Shown: positions 36,160 through 46,118, counted from the first letter of the stretch. The stretch: DNA of 64,000 bases from Chryseobacterium gregarium DSM 19109 (GCF_000430845.1 NZ_KE387264.1:188750-252749); one strand, 5' to 3'. Notes: generated by a model not told the origin, from the sequence alone. Program-made: numbers and translations.

Positions 36160-36606
36160 ATGAGAAGAATTATATTTAAGTTTTGGTTAATAAACATATT
36201 AATAAGTCTTGCTTTATTCATTGCTTATAGAATAGTAATTGCAGAGCAAGATCACGCTGAGGAGAATTTTTTTAAATGGGTTTTACAAATTTTAGATATA
36301 CTATTAAACTTAGCGTATTCATTTGTATACCTCATTGCCATGGTCTTTTGTTCGCTTGCCATTTTTCTAAATCTGACCGATAGAATTAGAAATAATCTTT
36401 ATCTGTCCTTGTTAACATTTTTAGGAATACCATTATTTTGTGTTATTTTTATAATGATTAGCATAGTAACTGACGGGCTTTTTGACAATAATACAGTTAC
36501 TGTATTCAGAAATATTCTGATTTTTTCAATAATTTATCTCTTTTTTACAACTGTAGAATTTTTAATATTTAGAAAAAGAATTAAAACATTTCGGCTGAAT
36601 AAATAA
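36160..36606 (+). CDS. Hypothetical membrane protein
   Basis: 148 residues with four hydrophobic segments at about 8-28, 43-75, 82-110 and 116-138, and a basic C-terminus (FRKRIKTFRLNK). No signature residues were recognised. It lies between two other orphan genes and ahead of a broken lipoprotein gene. Confidence 0.6.
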   Translation: MRRIIFKFWLINILISLALFIAYRIVIAEQDHAEENFFKWVLQILDILLNLAYSFVYLIAMVFCSLAIFLNLTDRIRNNLYLSLLTFLGIPLFCVIFIMISIVTDGLFDNNTVTVFRNILIFSIIYLFFTTVEFLIFRKRIKTFRLNK

Positions 36607-36643
36607 AAACCACCGTTATCATCTTGAAATAAATCAATCACCT

Positions 36644-37202
36644 ATGAGGAATCTGATTATAACTGCACTCATCTGTGTACTTTTTACAGCTTGCATCAAG
36701 TCCCAGGATAAAATAACAACAGCTTCCGTAAAATCTGACACTGTTTTTTGAAAGAGAACGATGTCATTTTTATTTCTCCAAGCGACAAGCATTTGGAAGC
36801 GCTTAAAAAGAAGAACGGAGAGGATTTTTACCCCATAGCAGATGATGCCAATAATTATTTTTCTGAAGCTTCAGGCTATCTGGATTCATTAAAAATTCCT
36901 TACACAAATTATGATGACGATAAAATTATCGTGTTTAAGAAAAATAATAAAGTCATAACAGTTCCAAAATATAAAAATCCATGGTATTTGATTTTTTATA
37001 GGAATGGATCATATAAAACGCTCGATTTAATAGACATCAAAGAAGAATATTCAAAATTTTTCAGCAAAAAGATCTCTGCAAATTCAGTAAATCTTAATAC
37101 AAAAAAATTATAGATTCTGTTGCCGGAAAAAAATACTTTTTGCTGGCGGAAAAAGATTTTGATCTTAATAATGATACATTTAAAGATAAAATTATTGCTT
37201 AA
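36644..37202 (+). pseudogene. Lipoprotein gene with two homopolymer frameshifts
   Basis: The first segment encodes a lipoprotein signal peptide (MRNLIITALICVLFTAC) and stops after 35 codons at 36749. The next frame continues from the T6 run at 36743-36748 (KENDVIFISPSDKHLEAL ... ISANSVNLNTKK) to a stop at 37111. A third frame then continues after the A7 run near 37100-37106 (IIDSVAGKKYFLLAEKDF ... DKIIA) to 37202. Adding one T and one A restores a single protein of about 185 residues. It is either a recent pseudogene or carries two homopolymer sequencing errors. Function unknown. Confidence 0.75.
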
Positions 37203-37289
37203 TCATATCAAATTAAAATTCACTGATTTTTAAATTATATAAAATATTACGGTATGTTTATATGGTTAAACCTAAAATCATAAAATTCG

Positions 37290-37745
37290 ATGAAAACAAG
37301 CGCAGGCATTTTATTGTTTAAAAGAGAGAAGGAAAAGATTTTCTATTTCCTGGTGCATCCGGGCGGGCCGTTCTGGAAGAATAAAGAGGTCGGGGCGTGG
37401 TCAATTCCGAAAGGCGAAGCATCAGAAGGGGAAAACTTACTGGAGCGGGCGTGTATTGAGTTTGAAGAAGAGACAGGAAAAAGCATAGAGGGAAACTTTA
37501 TCGAACTGCAGCCCATAAAACAGAAATCCGGTAAAACAGTGCATGCCTGGGCATTGGAAAGTGATCTTGAACCGTCAGGATTATACAGCAATACTTTATT
37601 TATCGATTGGCCGCCGCGCTCCGGAAAAAAACTGGAAATCCCTGAAGTAGACCGGTGGGAGTGGTTTGATACCGAAGAAGCCGGCAAAAAAATAAATCCT
37701 GCGCAGGCAGAATTTATTGCAGAACTTGAACGTATGCTGAAATGA
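37290..37745 (+). CDS. Nudix hydrolase
   Basis: 151 residues. The Nudix box reads GEASEGENLLERACIEFEEETG (residues about 44-65), with G-x5-E and E-x-x-E-E-x-x-G in place; the usual Arg before the first Glu of the catalytic part is Ile. It opens MKTSAGILLFKREKEKIFYFLVHPGGPFW, as in Ap4A- or NTP-directed Nudix proteins of the YjhB/NudF-like groups. The substrate is unknown. It is a single gene. Confidence 0.88.
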   Translation: MKTSAGILLFKREKEKIFYFLVHPGGPFWKNKEVGAWSIPKGEASEGENLLERACIEFEEETGKSIEGNFIELQPIKQKSGKTVHAWALESDLEPSGLYSNTLFIDWPPRSGKKLEIPEVDRWEWFDTEEAGKKINPAQAEFIAELERMLK

Positions 37746-37783
37746 TATCCGGTTTTCAGCTTCAGACGGTGTAAAACAGCTTA

Positions 37784-38014
37784 TTAACTGTCCTTTTCCT
37801 TTTTAAAGCTTACGACTTCATAGTTTCCGTCAGAGCAGTAATCCTTGCAGCTTTCATCTGTAAATGATTCCGGCGACTGCAGGAAATCTTCAATATATTT
37901 TGCGCTTTCATCCGTATTGGCCGGGGTAATCACAACGTGAAACAGTTTCAAAACAGATTCATCTGCATTCTTAAAAGATTCTTTTTTATGCTCTACGGCT
38001 TCCTGATAATTCAT
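37784..38014 (-). CDS. Hypothetical small protein
   Basis: 76 residues (MNYQEAVEHKKESFKNADES at the start), mixed alpha/beta with LKLFHVVITPANTDESAKYIEDFL in the middle and several acidic residues. It is convergent with the Nudix gene and has a methionine start preceded by a purine-rich stretch. No family was recognised. Confidence 0.6.
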   Translation of the reverse strand: MNYQEAVEHKKESFKNADESVLKLFHVVITPANTDESAKYIEDFLQSPESFTDESCKDYCSDGNYEVVSFKKEKDS

Positions 38015-38173
38015 ACCTGTATTTTATGGGTTGGTGAATTCATGAATAAACTGTGCCAATTGTCTCATTTTTAAACAATACTTACTGGCTGTGGTATTTT
38101 CGGGCTGGCATTCCCACGGCAATGGCTTGATTTTAGATAACTGTTAAGCAGTTAATCGCAAAAATGTCCGTTG

Positions 38174-41065
38174 ATGGAAAAGTTTAAAAAAATTATGTTG
38201 AAAACCCTTAAATGGACGGGGATTTCTGTAGCATCCATTCTTTTTCTGATGTTTATCCTGCCCATCCTTTTCCCGGGAACCATTTCGGCACAGGTAAAGA
38301 TATTTGCCAATAAGCATCTGGCCGGCAAGCTGGATTACCGGAAGACCCACCTTACTTTTTTCAGGCATTTTCCGTCGCTTACCGTTTCCGTAGATGATCT
38401 TTTACTGAAAGGGTCCAAGCCTTTCCAGAATGATACCCTGTTGGCCGCCCGGGAAGTTTCCGTAGGGATCAACCTTAAAAATCTGATCTTCGACCAGCAG
38501 GTGAAAATAGACGAGATATACGTCACGGATGCGTATGCCAACATATTCGTCAATACGAAAGGGGAGGCCAATTACAATGTCTATGTCTCAAAACCTTCTG
38601 AAAAGCCTAAAGATACTGCGGGTACGGGAACTTCAATAAAACTGGACCTGATCAAGCTGAAGAACTGGAATATCAAATACAATGACCATGCAGCGAGGGT
38701 TCTGGTAGATGCCAAAGGACTCAATTATACCGGCAGGGGAGGGCTGAGCGAAGATATTTTCGATCTGGAAACCGATCTTGATATCAATAAACTTGATTTC
38801 AGCCTGAACAGGATTTATTATGCCCAGCAGAAAACGCTTCATGCAGATCTCATTACCAGAATCAATACCAACGCCCTGACCTTTGTACTGAGGAAAAATG
38901 AGCTGAGGATCAATGATCTGCCGTTAAAATTTACAGGTTTCGTCAGTATTCTGAAAGACGGTTACAACCTCGATATCAAAGCGGCTTCGGAAAAAACAAC
39001 GATCCGGGATATGATTTCGGTCCTGCCGCCTCAATACCTGAACTGGGCAAAAGATACCAAAATACAGGGGAACAGCGATCTGTTTTTCAGCTTAAAAGGT
39101 AAGTTCAGTGGGCCGGAAAACCGGAAACCGAGGCTGAATGCACGACTCTTTGTACAGGACGGCTATGTTTCCAACGGAAAAGCACCGGTTCCGATGAACC
39201 ATCTGAATATGGACCTGAATATTGACCTTCCTTCCCTGGATACCGATCAGTTGGGCATTGACCTTAAAAACCTGAGTTTTGACCTGGGCCCGAACAACAG
39301 CTTTAAAGCGGTCGTACAGACCAAAGGACTGAATGAAATGACGGTGAATGCCAATATTAAAGGAGCCGTGAACCTGCAGACCCTTGACCAGGCGTTAGGG
39401 CTTAAGGATATTGATGTCATGGGGATGATGGATACAAATATTAAGGCCAACGGGATTTTCAGTCTGGATAAAAAACTATTCCCGAAAACCGACGGGTATC
39501 TTAACCTGAAGAATGGCTGGCTGAAAACAAAATACTATCCGAATCCGATCCGGAATATCAATATGGTCGCCAATATCATCAATACCGATGGGACCTTTAA
39601 AAGTTTAGGCGTTAAATTAACCCCGTTTAAATTTGATTTTGAAGGCAATCCGGTCTTTATTAATGCGGATCTTCAGAACTTTGAAGATGTATTGTATAAA
39701 GTCCGTGCAAAAGGGGTGCTGAACGTCGGCCGGATTTATAAGGTTTTTGCGAAAAAAGGATTTGATATAAGCGGTCTGATCATGGCTGACCTGTCGTTGA
39801 ATGGCCGCCAGAGTTATGCGACAACCGGACAGTACAGCAAGCTTGACAACAAAGGAAACCTGATCTTAAAAAATATAAAAGCCACAACCGAATACCTGCC
39901 CAAGTCATTTTTTATCAAAGAAGGAAACTTCCAGTTTGAAAATGAGAAAATGTGGTTCAGGAAATTTTTTGCCACCTACGGAAAATCAGATTTCGCACTG
40001 AACGGCTATCTTCTGAATACCATCAATTATTTTATCGAACGGCGCGGAACGCTCCACGGGAAATTCGGTCTGAACTCCAATTACATTTTGATCGATGAAT
40101 TTATGGCATTGAAGAACGGGGATAATGATAAAAAATCCATAGACGTAGAATACGCAAAAGTAGAGAATCCGAAAAGCAGCGGTGTCGTTATTGTCCCGAA
40201 AAACCTTGATGTTGCTTTAAATGTAAATGCGAGGAAAGTTGAGTTCAAAGGATTGGGATTGAATCATATTAAGGGAACCGCTTCGGTGGGAAAAGGCCAG
40301 GTTTACCTTAAGAATACCTCTTTTGATATTATCGGAAGTCGGATGAATATTGATGCGCGGTACCAGGATGAATCTCCGTTAACGGCGAATTATGATGTAG
40401 CGCTTAAAGTGCTGGACTTTAATGTGCAGAGGGCTTACAAGGAAATCGATATGGTGCGTGAAATGGCAACAGCTGCCAAAAATGTGAAAGGAATTGTTTC
40501 CATAGATTACAAACTGAAAGGCGATTTTGATAAAAACATGAAGCCTATCTATCCGTCTCTCGAAGGAGGCGGGATTGTGAATCTGAGAGACGTGGAGGTT
40601 AAAGACCTTAAGATGCTTTCTGCGGTAGGTGACAATATCGGGGCAAAAGCATTCAATGACCCTGATATGAAGGGCGTGAACATCGAAACCCACATCAAGA
40701 ACAATCTTATCCATGTCGATAAATTTACCTTTAAGGTCTCGATTTTGAGACCAACGGTAAGCGGCACCTCCAGTTTCAACGGGCTGCTTGACCTGAGGAT
40801 AAGGATAGGGATTCTTCCGGGCGGAATCATCGGCTTCCCGGTAGTGGTGACCGGAACCCATGAAAAACCGAAAATTAAAATTTTCAGCAAAAAAGGGCAG
40901 GGGATCCTTGACGCTGTCTATAATAAAAAGACCAATAAAGTGATCCGTCAGGAAAAAAGGGCTGAAAAGAAAACCCGGAGACAGCAGCGAAAGGAAAAAG
41001 AAGCCCAGGAGCAGAAAGCTAAAAATGCCGAAAAACAAATCAATAAAGATCTTAAGCAAAAATAA
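38174..41065 (+). CDS. AsmA-like inner-membrane protein
   Basis: 963 residues. One N-terminal membrane segment (about residues 10-35) is followed by a very long repetitive beta region. It opens with AsmA-type sequence AQVKIFANKHLAGKLDYRKTHLTFFRHFPSLTVSVDDLLLKGSKPF. The C-terminal part has the SSFNGLLDLRIRIGILPGGIIGFPVVVTGTHEKPKIKI strand pattern of AsmA C-domains, and the final 50 residues are highly charged (Lys/Glu/Gln). Such proteins are thought to carry lipids between membranes. A TTG codon just upstream is less likely as the start than this ATG. Confidence 0.88.
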   Translation: MEKFKKIMLKTLKWTGISVASILFLMFILPILFPGTISAQVKIFANKHLAGKLDYRKTHLTFFRHFPSLTVSVDDLLLKGSKPFQNDTLLAAREVSVGINLKNLIFDQQVKIDEIYVTDAYANIFVNTKGEANYNVYVSKPSEKPKDTAGTGTSIKLDLIKLKNWNIKYNDHAARVLVDAKGLNYTGRGGLSEDIFDLETDLDINKLDFSLNRIYYAQQKTLHADLITRINTNALTFVLRKNELRINDLPLKFTGFVSILKDGYNLDIKAASEKTTIRDMISVLPPQYLNWAKDTKIQGNSDLFFSLKGKFSGPENRKPRLNARLFVQDGYVSNGKAPVPMNHLNMDLNIDLPSLDTDQLGIDLKNLSFDLGPNNSFKAVVQTKGLNEMTVNANIKGAVNLQTLDQALGLKDIDVMGMMDTNIKANGIFSLDKKLFPKTDGYLNLKNGWLKTKYYPNPIRNINMVANIINTDGTFKSLGVKLTPFKFDFEGNPVFINADLQNFEDVLYKVRAKGVLNVGRIYKVFAKKGFDISGLIMADLSLNGRQSYATTGQYSKLDNKGNLILKNIKATTEYLPKSFFIKEGNFQFENEKMWFRKFFATYGKSDFALNGYLLNTINYFIERRGTLHGKFGLNSNYILIDEFMALKNGDNDKKSIDVEYAKVENPKSSGVVIVPKNLDVALNVNARKVEFKGLGLNHIKGTASVGKGQVYLKNTSFDIIGSRMNIDARYQDESPLTANYDVALKVLDFNVQRAYKEIDMVREMATAAKNVKGIVSIDYKLKGDFDKNMKPIYPSLEGGGIVNLRDVEVKDLKMLSAVGDNIGAKAFNDPDMKGVNIETHIKNNLIHVDKFTFKVSILRPTVSGTSSFNGLLDLRIRIGILPGGIIGFPVVVTGTHEKPKIKIFSKKGQGILDAVYNKKTNKVIRQEKRAEKKTRRQQRKEKEAQEQKAKNAEKQINKDLKQK

Positions 41066-41076
41066 AGGGAAGGAAG

Positions 41077-41703
41077 ATGAATCAGTTGAGCTTATTTAAT
41101 CCAGATGAATATTACCGTTTTCCGGAAGAACTGCTGGAATATACCGCAGGCTTTTTGGATGAGAAGAAAGCCGGTAAGCTCCTGCAAAAACTTATGGATG
41201 CTACGCCCTGGAAGCAAAATGTCCGGAAAATATATGATAAAACCGTTCAGACTCCGCGCCTGACGGCATGGTACGGTGATGAAAGCAAGTCCTATCATCT
41301 GGGCGGAAATGAGTTTAGGGTCAGCCAGTGGTCGCCCGAACTGCTGAATCTCAAGAAAAAAATTGAAAAAGCTACCGGATACTTATTCAATACGGTACTG
41401 CTTAATTTATACCGTGACGGAAATGACTCGGTAGCATGGCACCGTGACAAAGAGAGTGAGCTGGGTGACCGCCCGGTTATTGCATCCGTAAGCCTGGGGC
41501 AGGTAAGGAATTTTGATTTCAGGAAGGTGGATGACCGTAAAAATAAATACAGCCTGCCGCTTCAGCATGGCTCGCTCCTGATCATGAAAGGAGATTTGCA
41601 GGTACACTGGGAGCACCGTATTGCAAAGTCTGAAAAGGCACTGGAACCGAGAATAAACCTTACCTTCAGGATGATCCGGGAAATTTCAGATGGACGTGGC
41701 TAA
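41077..41703 (+). CDS. AlkB-like Fe(II)/2-oxoglutarate dioxygenase
   Basis: Predicted to repair alkylated DNA bases by oxidative demethylation. 208 residues. Motifs: TAWYGDESKSYHLGG near 68-82, LLNLYRDGNDSVAWHRDKESELG near 108-130 with the H-x-D iron pair, the second His in HWEHRIAK near 178, and RINLTFR near 191, whose Arg binds 2-oxoglutarate. It follows the AsmA gene by 11 bases. Confidence 0.92.
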   Translation: MNQLSLFNPDEYYRFPEELLEYTAGFLDEKKAGKLLQKLMDATPWKQNVRKIYDKTVQTPRLTAWYGDESKSYHLGGNEFRVSQWSPELLNLKKKIEKATGYLFNTVLLNLYRDGNDSVAWHRDKESELGDRPVIASVSLGQVRNFDFRKVDDRKNKYSLPLQHGSLLIMKGDLQVHWEHRIAKSEKALEPRINLTFRMIREISDGRG

Positions 41704-41808
41704 TATAATCAGTATTGAATTTTATCAATTAAATAAACGATTAACCGTTTTACTGTAAGTTGGCAAAGAAATTGTGTATATCTAAAAGAAATTATTAAAA
41801 CAACAGCT

Positions 41809-42027
41809 ATGAATATTTCTTATTACGATTTTAAAAATATGCCGGATCAGGATCAGTGCAGTCTGGTGATGAATGAAGGGCGCGTAATGAATGAAAGAAC
41901 GATCAATACAGTAAAATATGTGCTGTATGAAGTTTCACATTTTACCGTAGAAATGATTTACAATACGCAGAACAATAAAGTGGAAGGCATTAACGTATTT
42001 CAGAATAAAGGAGCGTATGCAGTATAA
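41809..42027 (+). CDS. Hypothetical small protein
   Basis: 72 residues with a beta-rich C-terminal half (VKYVLYEVSHFTVEMIYNTQNNKVEGINVF). A purine-rich stretch precedes the ATG and a terminator follows 31 bases after the stop, supporting a real single-gene unit. No family was recognised. Confidence 0.65.
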   Translation: MNISYYDFKNMPDQDQCSLVMNEGRVMNERTINTVKYVLYEVSHFTVEMIYNTQNNKVEGINVFQNKGAYAV

Positions 42028-42057
42028 TCCCTGATCAAACTAAAAATAATACATAAG

Positions 42058-42082
42058 AACAGCTTTATTAAGCTGTTTTTTT
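42058..42082 (+). terminator. Rho-independent terminator
   Basis: Perfect 8-bp stem AACAGCTT / AAGCTGTT with a TATT-type loop and a following T-run. Confidence 0.85.
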
Positions 42083-42478
42083 ATTTATACCCTTACAAAG
42101 TGTTCAAAGTATTTAAAATATGATTCCCCGCTGATTTTTCAGATCGGACAGATTTAAATCATATAAATAGATATGATCATTATAACATTTGAGAGCGGAA
42201 TTAAAATAAACTTCAAAAGTTTTAAATAATTCCATGACTGAAATTCAGACTGCTCTTGGCTTAATTCCACAAAAAAATCCCCAGATAGGATCTGAGGATA
42301 AAAACTAATAACCATGAAAACTCAAATTAAACATGAGTAACTAACAGTATTAAAATATTGTGCCATAAATTATGTCAAACAGATGTTTAAGAAAAAATTA
42401 AGACTTTTTAATAAAAATTAATAGTTTTTCATTCTGGCACAGTTTATTCTGTATCTGTACTACTTAAAAAATAGTATC
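42083..42478. other. Intergenic region without a recognised gene
   Basis: About 400 bases with only very short open frames and no tRNA-like or hairpin-rich structure that I can support. It presumably carries the promoter of the following small gene. Confidence 0.4.
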
Positions 42479-42724
42479 ATGGCAGAAAAAAGTTTTAGAA
42501 AAGAAGATTTTATAAAAGGAGATGCAGAAGATTATAAATTACAGTTCCGAAAAGATGAAATCGGGATCGGGTCAGACCTTACCATAGAAAGAATAAATGA
42601 ATCCGGAGAACATGAAGTGGTCCAGGCCCACATCCACCGGTTTGACGATTATGTAGAAATTTTCTGGAGTGAACCCTTTGACGGAAGGCTGCTCTTCGAC
42701 AGCAAAGTAAGCTTTGGCGAATAA
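42479..42724 (+). CDS. Hypothetical small acidic protein
   Basis: 81 residues (MAEKSFRKEDFIKGDAEDYKL at the start), strongly charged, predicted beta-rich (HRFDDYVEIFWSEPFDGRLLF). It has its own terminator. Homologues appear to be conserved in Chryseobacterium-like genomes as far as I recall, but no function is known. Confidence 0.65.
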   Translation: MAEKSFRKEDFIKGDAEDYKLQFRKDEIGIGSDLTIERINESGEHEVVQAHIHRFDDYVEIFWSEPFDGRLLFDSKVSFGE

Positions 42725-42731
42725 CAGGATC

Positions 42732-42760
42732 AATCCCCTTTATCAAAAGGGGATTTTTTA
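42732..42760 (+). terminator. Rho-independent terminator
   Basis: Arms AATCCCCTTT / AAAGGGGATT around an ATCA loop, followed by TTTTT. Confidence 0.85.
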
Positions 42761-42917
42761 TGTTGAATCCATATGCTTGTATGCACAATTTATCGGGTCA
42801 GCTTTATCTGTTACGGGCTAAATTCCTGAAAGATAAAAACTATTATTACAGTGTGAAACATTCTAATGGCATAATAATAGGTGGATTACAGTAATCAACC
42901 AAAAAAATATTCACAAA

Positions 42918-43916
42918 ATGAAATCAGATCATAGCATTGAAAGAACCCTTGAAGGAAAAACAGTGGTCATTACCGGAGGAAGCAGTGGAGTAGGAAGAGC
43001 GGCTGCCGAAGCATTTGCGCTCGAAGGGTGTAATGTTATTGTGGCAGCCAGAGGCAAAGAGGCACTGGATGAAACCGTTGCCCTGTGCAGGGATCTGGGT
43101 GTTGCCGCCATGGGGGTTCCTACCGATGTGTCTATTGCTGCAGATGTTCAGAATCTGGCCAACAAGGCACTTGAGTTTAACGGACGCATAGATATATGGG
43201 TTAATAATGCAGGGGTCATGGCAAGCGGGAAGTTTGAAGAAATCCCGATGGATCTGAATGAGCAGGTCATCAAGACCAATCTTTTCGGATACATGCATGG
43301 TGCGTACAGTGCATTGCCGCTTTTTAAAAAGCAGAAAGAGGGAATACTGATTAATAATATTTCTATAGGGGGCTTTATGCCGGCCCCGTACAGTGCCGTC
43401 TATTCCTCAACAAAATTCGGGATCCGCGGAATGATGGAATGCCTGCACGGGGAAATTTCAGATTTCCCTGATGTCCATATCTGCAATATCTATCCCCAGA
43501 TCCAGCGTTCTACAGGAAATATGCATTCGGCTAAGTTTTCAGGGCTGGATTTTAAAATTCCTCCGTTTGCAGCAGACCCTAGGGATACCGCTGCCAAATT
43601 TGTGGAACTGGCCAAAAATCCCCGCAAGGAAATGTTCCCGGACATGATGTCTAAGATTCTTACCACAGCCTATAAAATGTTTCCTAAACCGGTCATCAAT
43701 ACCGCTTCCGCAGGGATGAGGCTGATGATGAAAATAAAAAATGCTCCGTCGGATTCAGGAAATGTGCTGCAGCCGTCGCCGGACCCTCACAGGATTTACG
43801 GGGAAACCATTCTCCCGGCAGTTTCCAGAAAAACAAGGATGGCAGCTCTTGCCGGCCTCGGATTAGGATTGGCTTTTATGTTTCTCAAGGCTAAATCTTC
43901 AGGAAACAAATCATGA
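42918..43916 (+). CDS. Short-chain dehydrogenase/reductase
   Basis: NAD(P)-dependent oxidoreductase of 332 residues. The cofactor motif TGGSSGVGRAAAEAF is at residues 19-33, NNAGVMASG at 95-103, and the catalytic S-Y-K set in NNISIGGFMPAPYSAVYSSTKFG (about 146-168). The C-terminal 80 residues after the SDR core are an extension ending in a hydrophobic helix (LAGLGLGLAFMFL), suggesting membrane association, as in the group of SDRs annotated SDR family with C-terminal tail. The substrate is unknown. Confidence 0.9.
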   Translation: MKSDHSIERTLEGKTVVITGGSSGVGRAAAEAFALEGCNVIVAARGKEALDETVALCRDLGVAAMGVPTDVSIAADVQNLANKALEFNGRIDIWVNNAGVMASGKFEEIPMDLNEQVIKTNLFGYMHGAYSALPLFKKQKEGILINNISIGGFMPAPYSAVYSSTKFGIRGMMECLHGEISDFPDVHICNIYPQIQRSTGNMHSAKFSGLDFKIPPFAADPRDTAAKFVELAKNPRKEMFPDMMSKILTTAYKMFPKPVINTASAGMRLMMKIKNAPSDSGNVLQPSPDPHRIYGETILPAVSRKTRMAALAGLGLGLAFMFLKAKSSGNKS

Positions 43917-43950
43917 TCAGGTAAACGGTTTTTCAATAATAAAAGGTACT

Positions 43951-43994
43951 ATAAGTTTCGGGCAAATCTTTGATTTGCCCGAAACTTATTTTTA
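43951..43994. terminator. Strong hairpin terminator
   Basis: An 18-bp perfect stem ATAAGTTTCGGGCAAATC / GATTTGCCCGAAACTTAT with a 3-base loop and a trailing TTTTT, placed after the SDR gene. Confidence 0.85.
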
Positions 43995-44260
43995 GGACAT
44001 ACATAAATTTTAGTATTGAAAGTTGATAAACTTTTCATAATCTGCAAGAGTTAATGACTTTAAATCAATTTTACAAGTTCATAGTAACGGCAGCGAATAG
44101 AGTCCTGCTGAGAATCCGGATGATCCAAAACGTGATTTTATACATCATTTGAGAAATTCATCTCTTATCTGATGCATAATTCATTTAAAACGGATATTTT
44201 TGCACCAGTGAATGAATTGGTGGGAATTTAGAGGTAAGACATTATTTAATCAATATAAAA

Positions 44261-46057
44261 ATGATCAAAAAGCCTTTACACAATTTCCATATTCCCGTTA
44301 TGGGATTGGCTTACACGATAGACACCCCTATCCGTGTGGCACAGTACGGAATCTCTTCCGTAATTTCTATAATTGATGATGAGATTATAGAAAGAATGAA
44401 AAATTTTTACAGTAAAAAATTCAATCTCGGCGATCTGAGTATTTCCGAAAAGATTGATGATTACCGGGCCAAAAGGATTACCGCCTATCTGGACATGGTA
44501 GATGGTATTGTGAATCAAAAGTTCGAGGCGTTTAAAGACGAAATCTCCAGGAATGCAGCAGCACTCAGGAATTTTACGGAAATGCTCCCGAATACCTCAG
44601 AGGTAAAAGCCGGCCTGAAGAATATGCTGGATCAGAACCCTACCGTCGCCTCTGTTAAAAATTTTATTGAAAAGCATCTTTCTCCCGGGAATATCGACGT
44701 CAATATCATGACGAAAGTGGATAAAGATAATTTTAAGAACAATGAGCCGTTGCCAGTCCTCTATAACGATGCCCATGCCTCCTTACGGGGGTTTGCCAAC
44801 AGCAGGCTCTCTTCATCCGTGGTGCTTTCTGCCGGAATGAATCCCAGGTTATACGGTTATCTCGAAGAGTTTGATGATTTTTTCCCGGATAACAAAGGGA
44901 TTCTTAAGAAAAAGATTATCCTGAAGGTCAGTGATTTCCGTTCCGCCATGGTCCAGGGAAACTTCCTGGCTAAAAAAGGGCTTTGGGTTTCCGAATACAG
45001 GATAGAATCCGGGCTGAACTGCGGCGGGCATGCTTTTGCTACGGAAGGGCTTCTGCTGGGAACGATCCTGGAAGAATTCACGCAGAAGAAAAATGAACTG
45101 ATTGAGTCCGCTTACGCTTTGATGTCCGAAGCTTTGGAACAGAAGCAGAAATATTCTGTTTCCGTGCCTCCGGAAATGAAAATTACCGTTCAGGGCGGGG
45201 TGGGGACTTCTGAAGAACATGAGTTCCTTTTAAAAACGTATAATATCGAAAGTGTGGGCTGGGGTTCTCCGTTCCTGCTGGTTCCGGAAGCTACTTCCGT
45301 TGACCGTGAGACGAGGGAACTGCTTATACGGTCAAAAGAAGAAGACTTTTACCTCAGCAACCTCTCGCCTTTAGGGGTGCCCTTTAATACCGTAAAAGGG
45401 ACATCCAATGAAATCATCCGGCATGAAAAGGAGAAAAAAAACCGGTACGGAAGTTCATGCCCTAAAAAATTCCTGGCCTTAAGCAGGGAATATTCACCGG
45501 AAGGCATGTGCACGGCATCGAAAAAATACCAGGATATCAAGTTCCGGGAGCTCGACGCTGAAAAGGAAGGCTTGACTGAAGAGGCATTTCAGAAAAGAAA
45601 GGAATCCATTACTGAAAAAGCCTGCCTTTGTGTAGGGTTGGTCAATGCCGCTTATCTCGAACAGGGCCTCCCGGTCAAAGGTGAAAAACAGGGGGTGGTG
45701 ATTTGTCCGGGGCCTAACCTGGCTTTTTTTGATAAAGAAGTTTCCCTTTCGGACATGGTGCGGCATATTTACGGAAATAAAAATATCCTCCCGGACAATA
45801 ACCGTCCGAATATGTTTGTCAATGAACTGAAAATGTATGTCGAACACCTTAAAAAAGAAATACAGAACTTTTCGGGAGCACTTACCAATGCCCAGATCAA
45901 AAAATGGAAGAATTTTAAAGATAACCTTCTGCAGGGAATCGGTTATTATGAAAACCTTTTCCGAAAAACTGATTTCTTCAGTACAGATTCCAGAGTCATT
46001 CAGCAGCTGGAACAGAGCAGACTGATCATATCGGAAATTGAAATCCCCCAACATTAG
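44261..46057 (+). CDS. Uncharacterised 598-residue protein, possibly TIM-barrel
   Basis: I do not recognise a named family. The start HIPVMGLAYTIDTPIRVAQYGISSVISIIDDEI and the middle MKITVQGGVGTSEEHEFLLKTYNIESVGWGSPFLLVPEATSVD resemble phosphate-binding strands of FMN-type TIM barrels such as nitronate monooxygenases. Conserved-looking cysteines occur in GLNCGGHAFATEG, GSSCPKKF, EGMCTASKKY, EKACLCVGL and VVICPGPN, which could bind metal or a cluster. There is no signal peptide. It stands alone between terminator-like sequences. Enzymatic function is plausible but inferred. Confidence 0.6.
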   Translation: MIKKPLHNFHIPVMGLAYTIDTPIRVAQYGISSVISIIDDEIIERMKNFYSKKFNLGDLSISEKIDDYRAKRITAYLDMVDGIVNQKFEAFKDEISRNAAALRNFTEMLPNTSEVKAGLKNMLDQNPTVASVKNFIEKHLSPGNIDVNIMTKVDKDNFKNNEPLPVLYNDAHASLRGFANSRLSSSVVLSAGMNPRLYGYLEEFDDFFPDNKGILKKKIILKVSDFRSAMVQGNFLAKKGLWVSEYRIESGLNCGGHAFATEGLLLGTILEEFTQKKNELIESAYALMSEALEQKQKYSVSVPPEMKITVQGGVGTSEEHEFLLKTYNIESVGWGSPFLLVPEATSVDRETRELLIRSKEEDFYLSNLSPLGVPFNTVKGTSNEIIRHEKEKKNRYGSSCPKKFLALSREYSPEGMCTASKKYQDIKFRELDAEKEGLTEEAFQKRKESITEKACLCVGLVNAAYLEQGLPVKGEKQGVVICPGPNLAFFDKEVSLSDMVRHIYGNKNILPDNNRPNMFVNELKMYVEHLKKEIQNFSGALTNAQIKKWKNFKDNLLQGIGYYENLFRKTDFFSTDSRVIQQLEQSRLIISEIEIPQH

Positions 46058-46118
46058 AGGAAAATCTTACAGGGCCGCCTCACAAACCGTGACAAAGGCC
46101 CTGTTATGAAACTGCCAG

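Noticed and set aside
36743..36751. Programmed -1 frameshift at the T6 run of the lipoprotein gene
   Set aside because: The heptamer does not fit the X-XXY-YYZ pattern in the zero frame, and a second shift is needed at an A7 run, so mutation or sequencing error is simpler.
40379..41059. 226-codon minus-strand frame opposite the AsmA-like gene
   Set aside because: Antisense reading of a well-supported coding region; Phe/Leu-rich product typical of antisense to Lys/Glu-rich codons.
42234..42345. Very short peptides in the 42083-42478 gap
   Set aside because: Frames of under 20 codons with no recognisable leader or bacteriocin-type motif.
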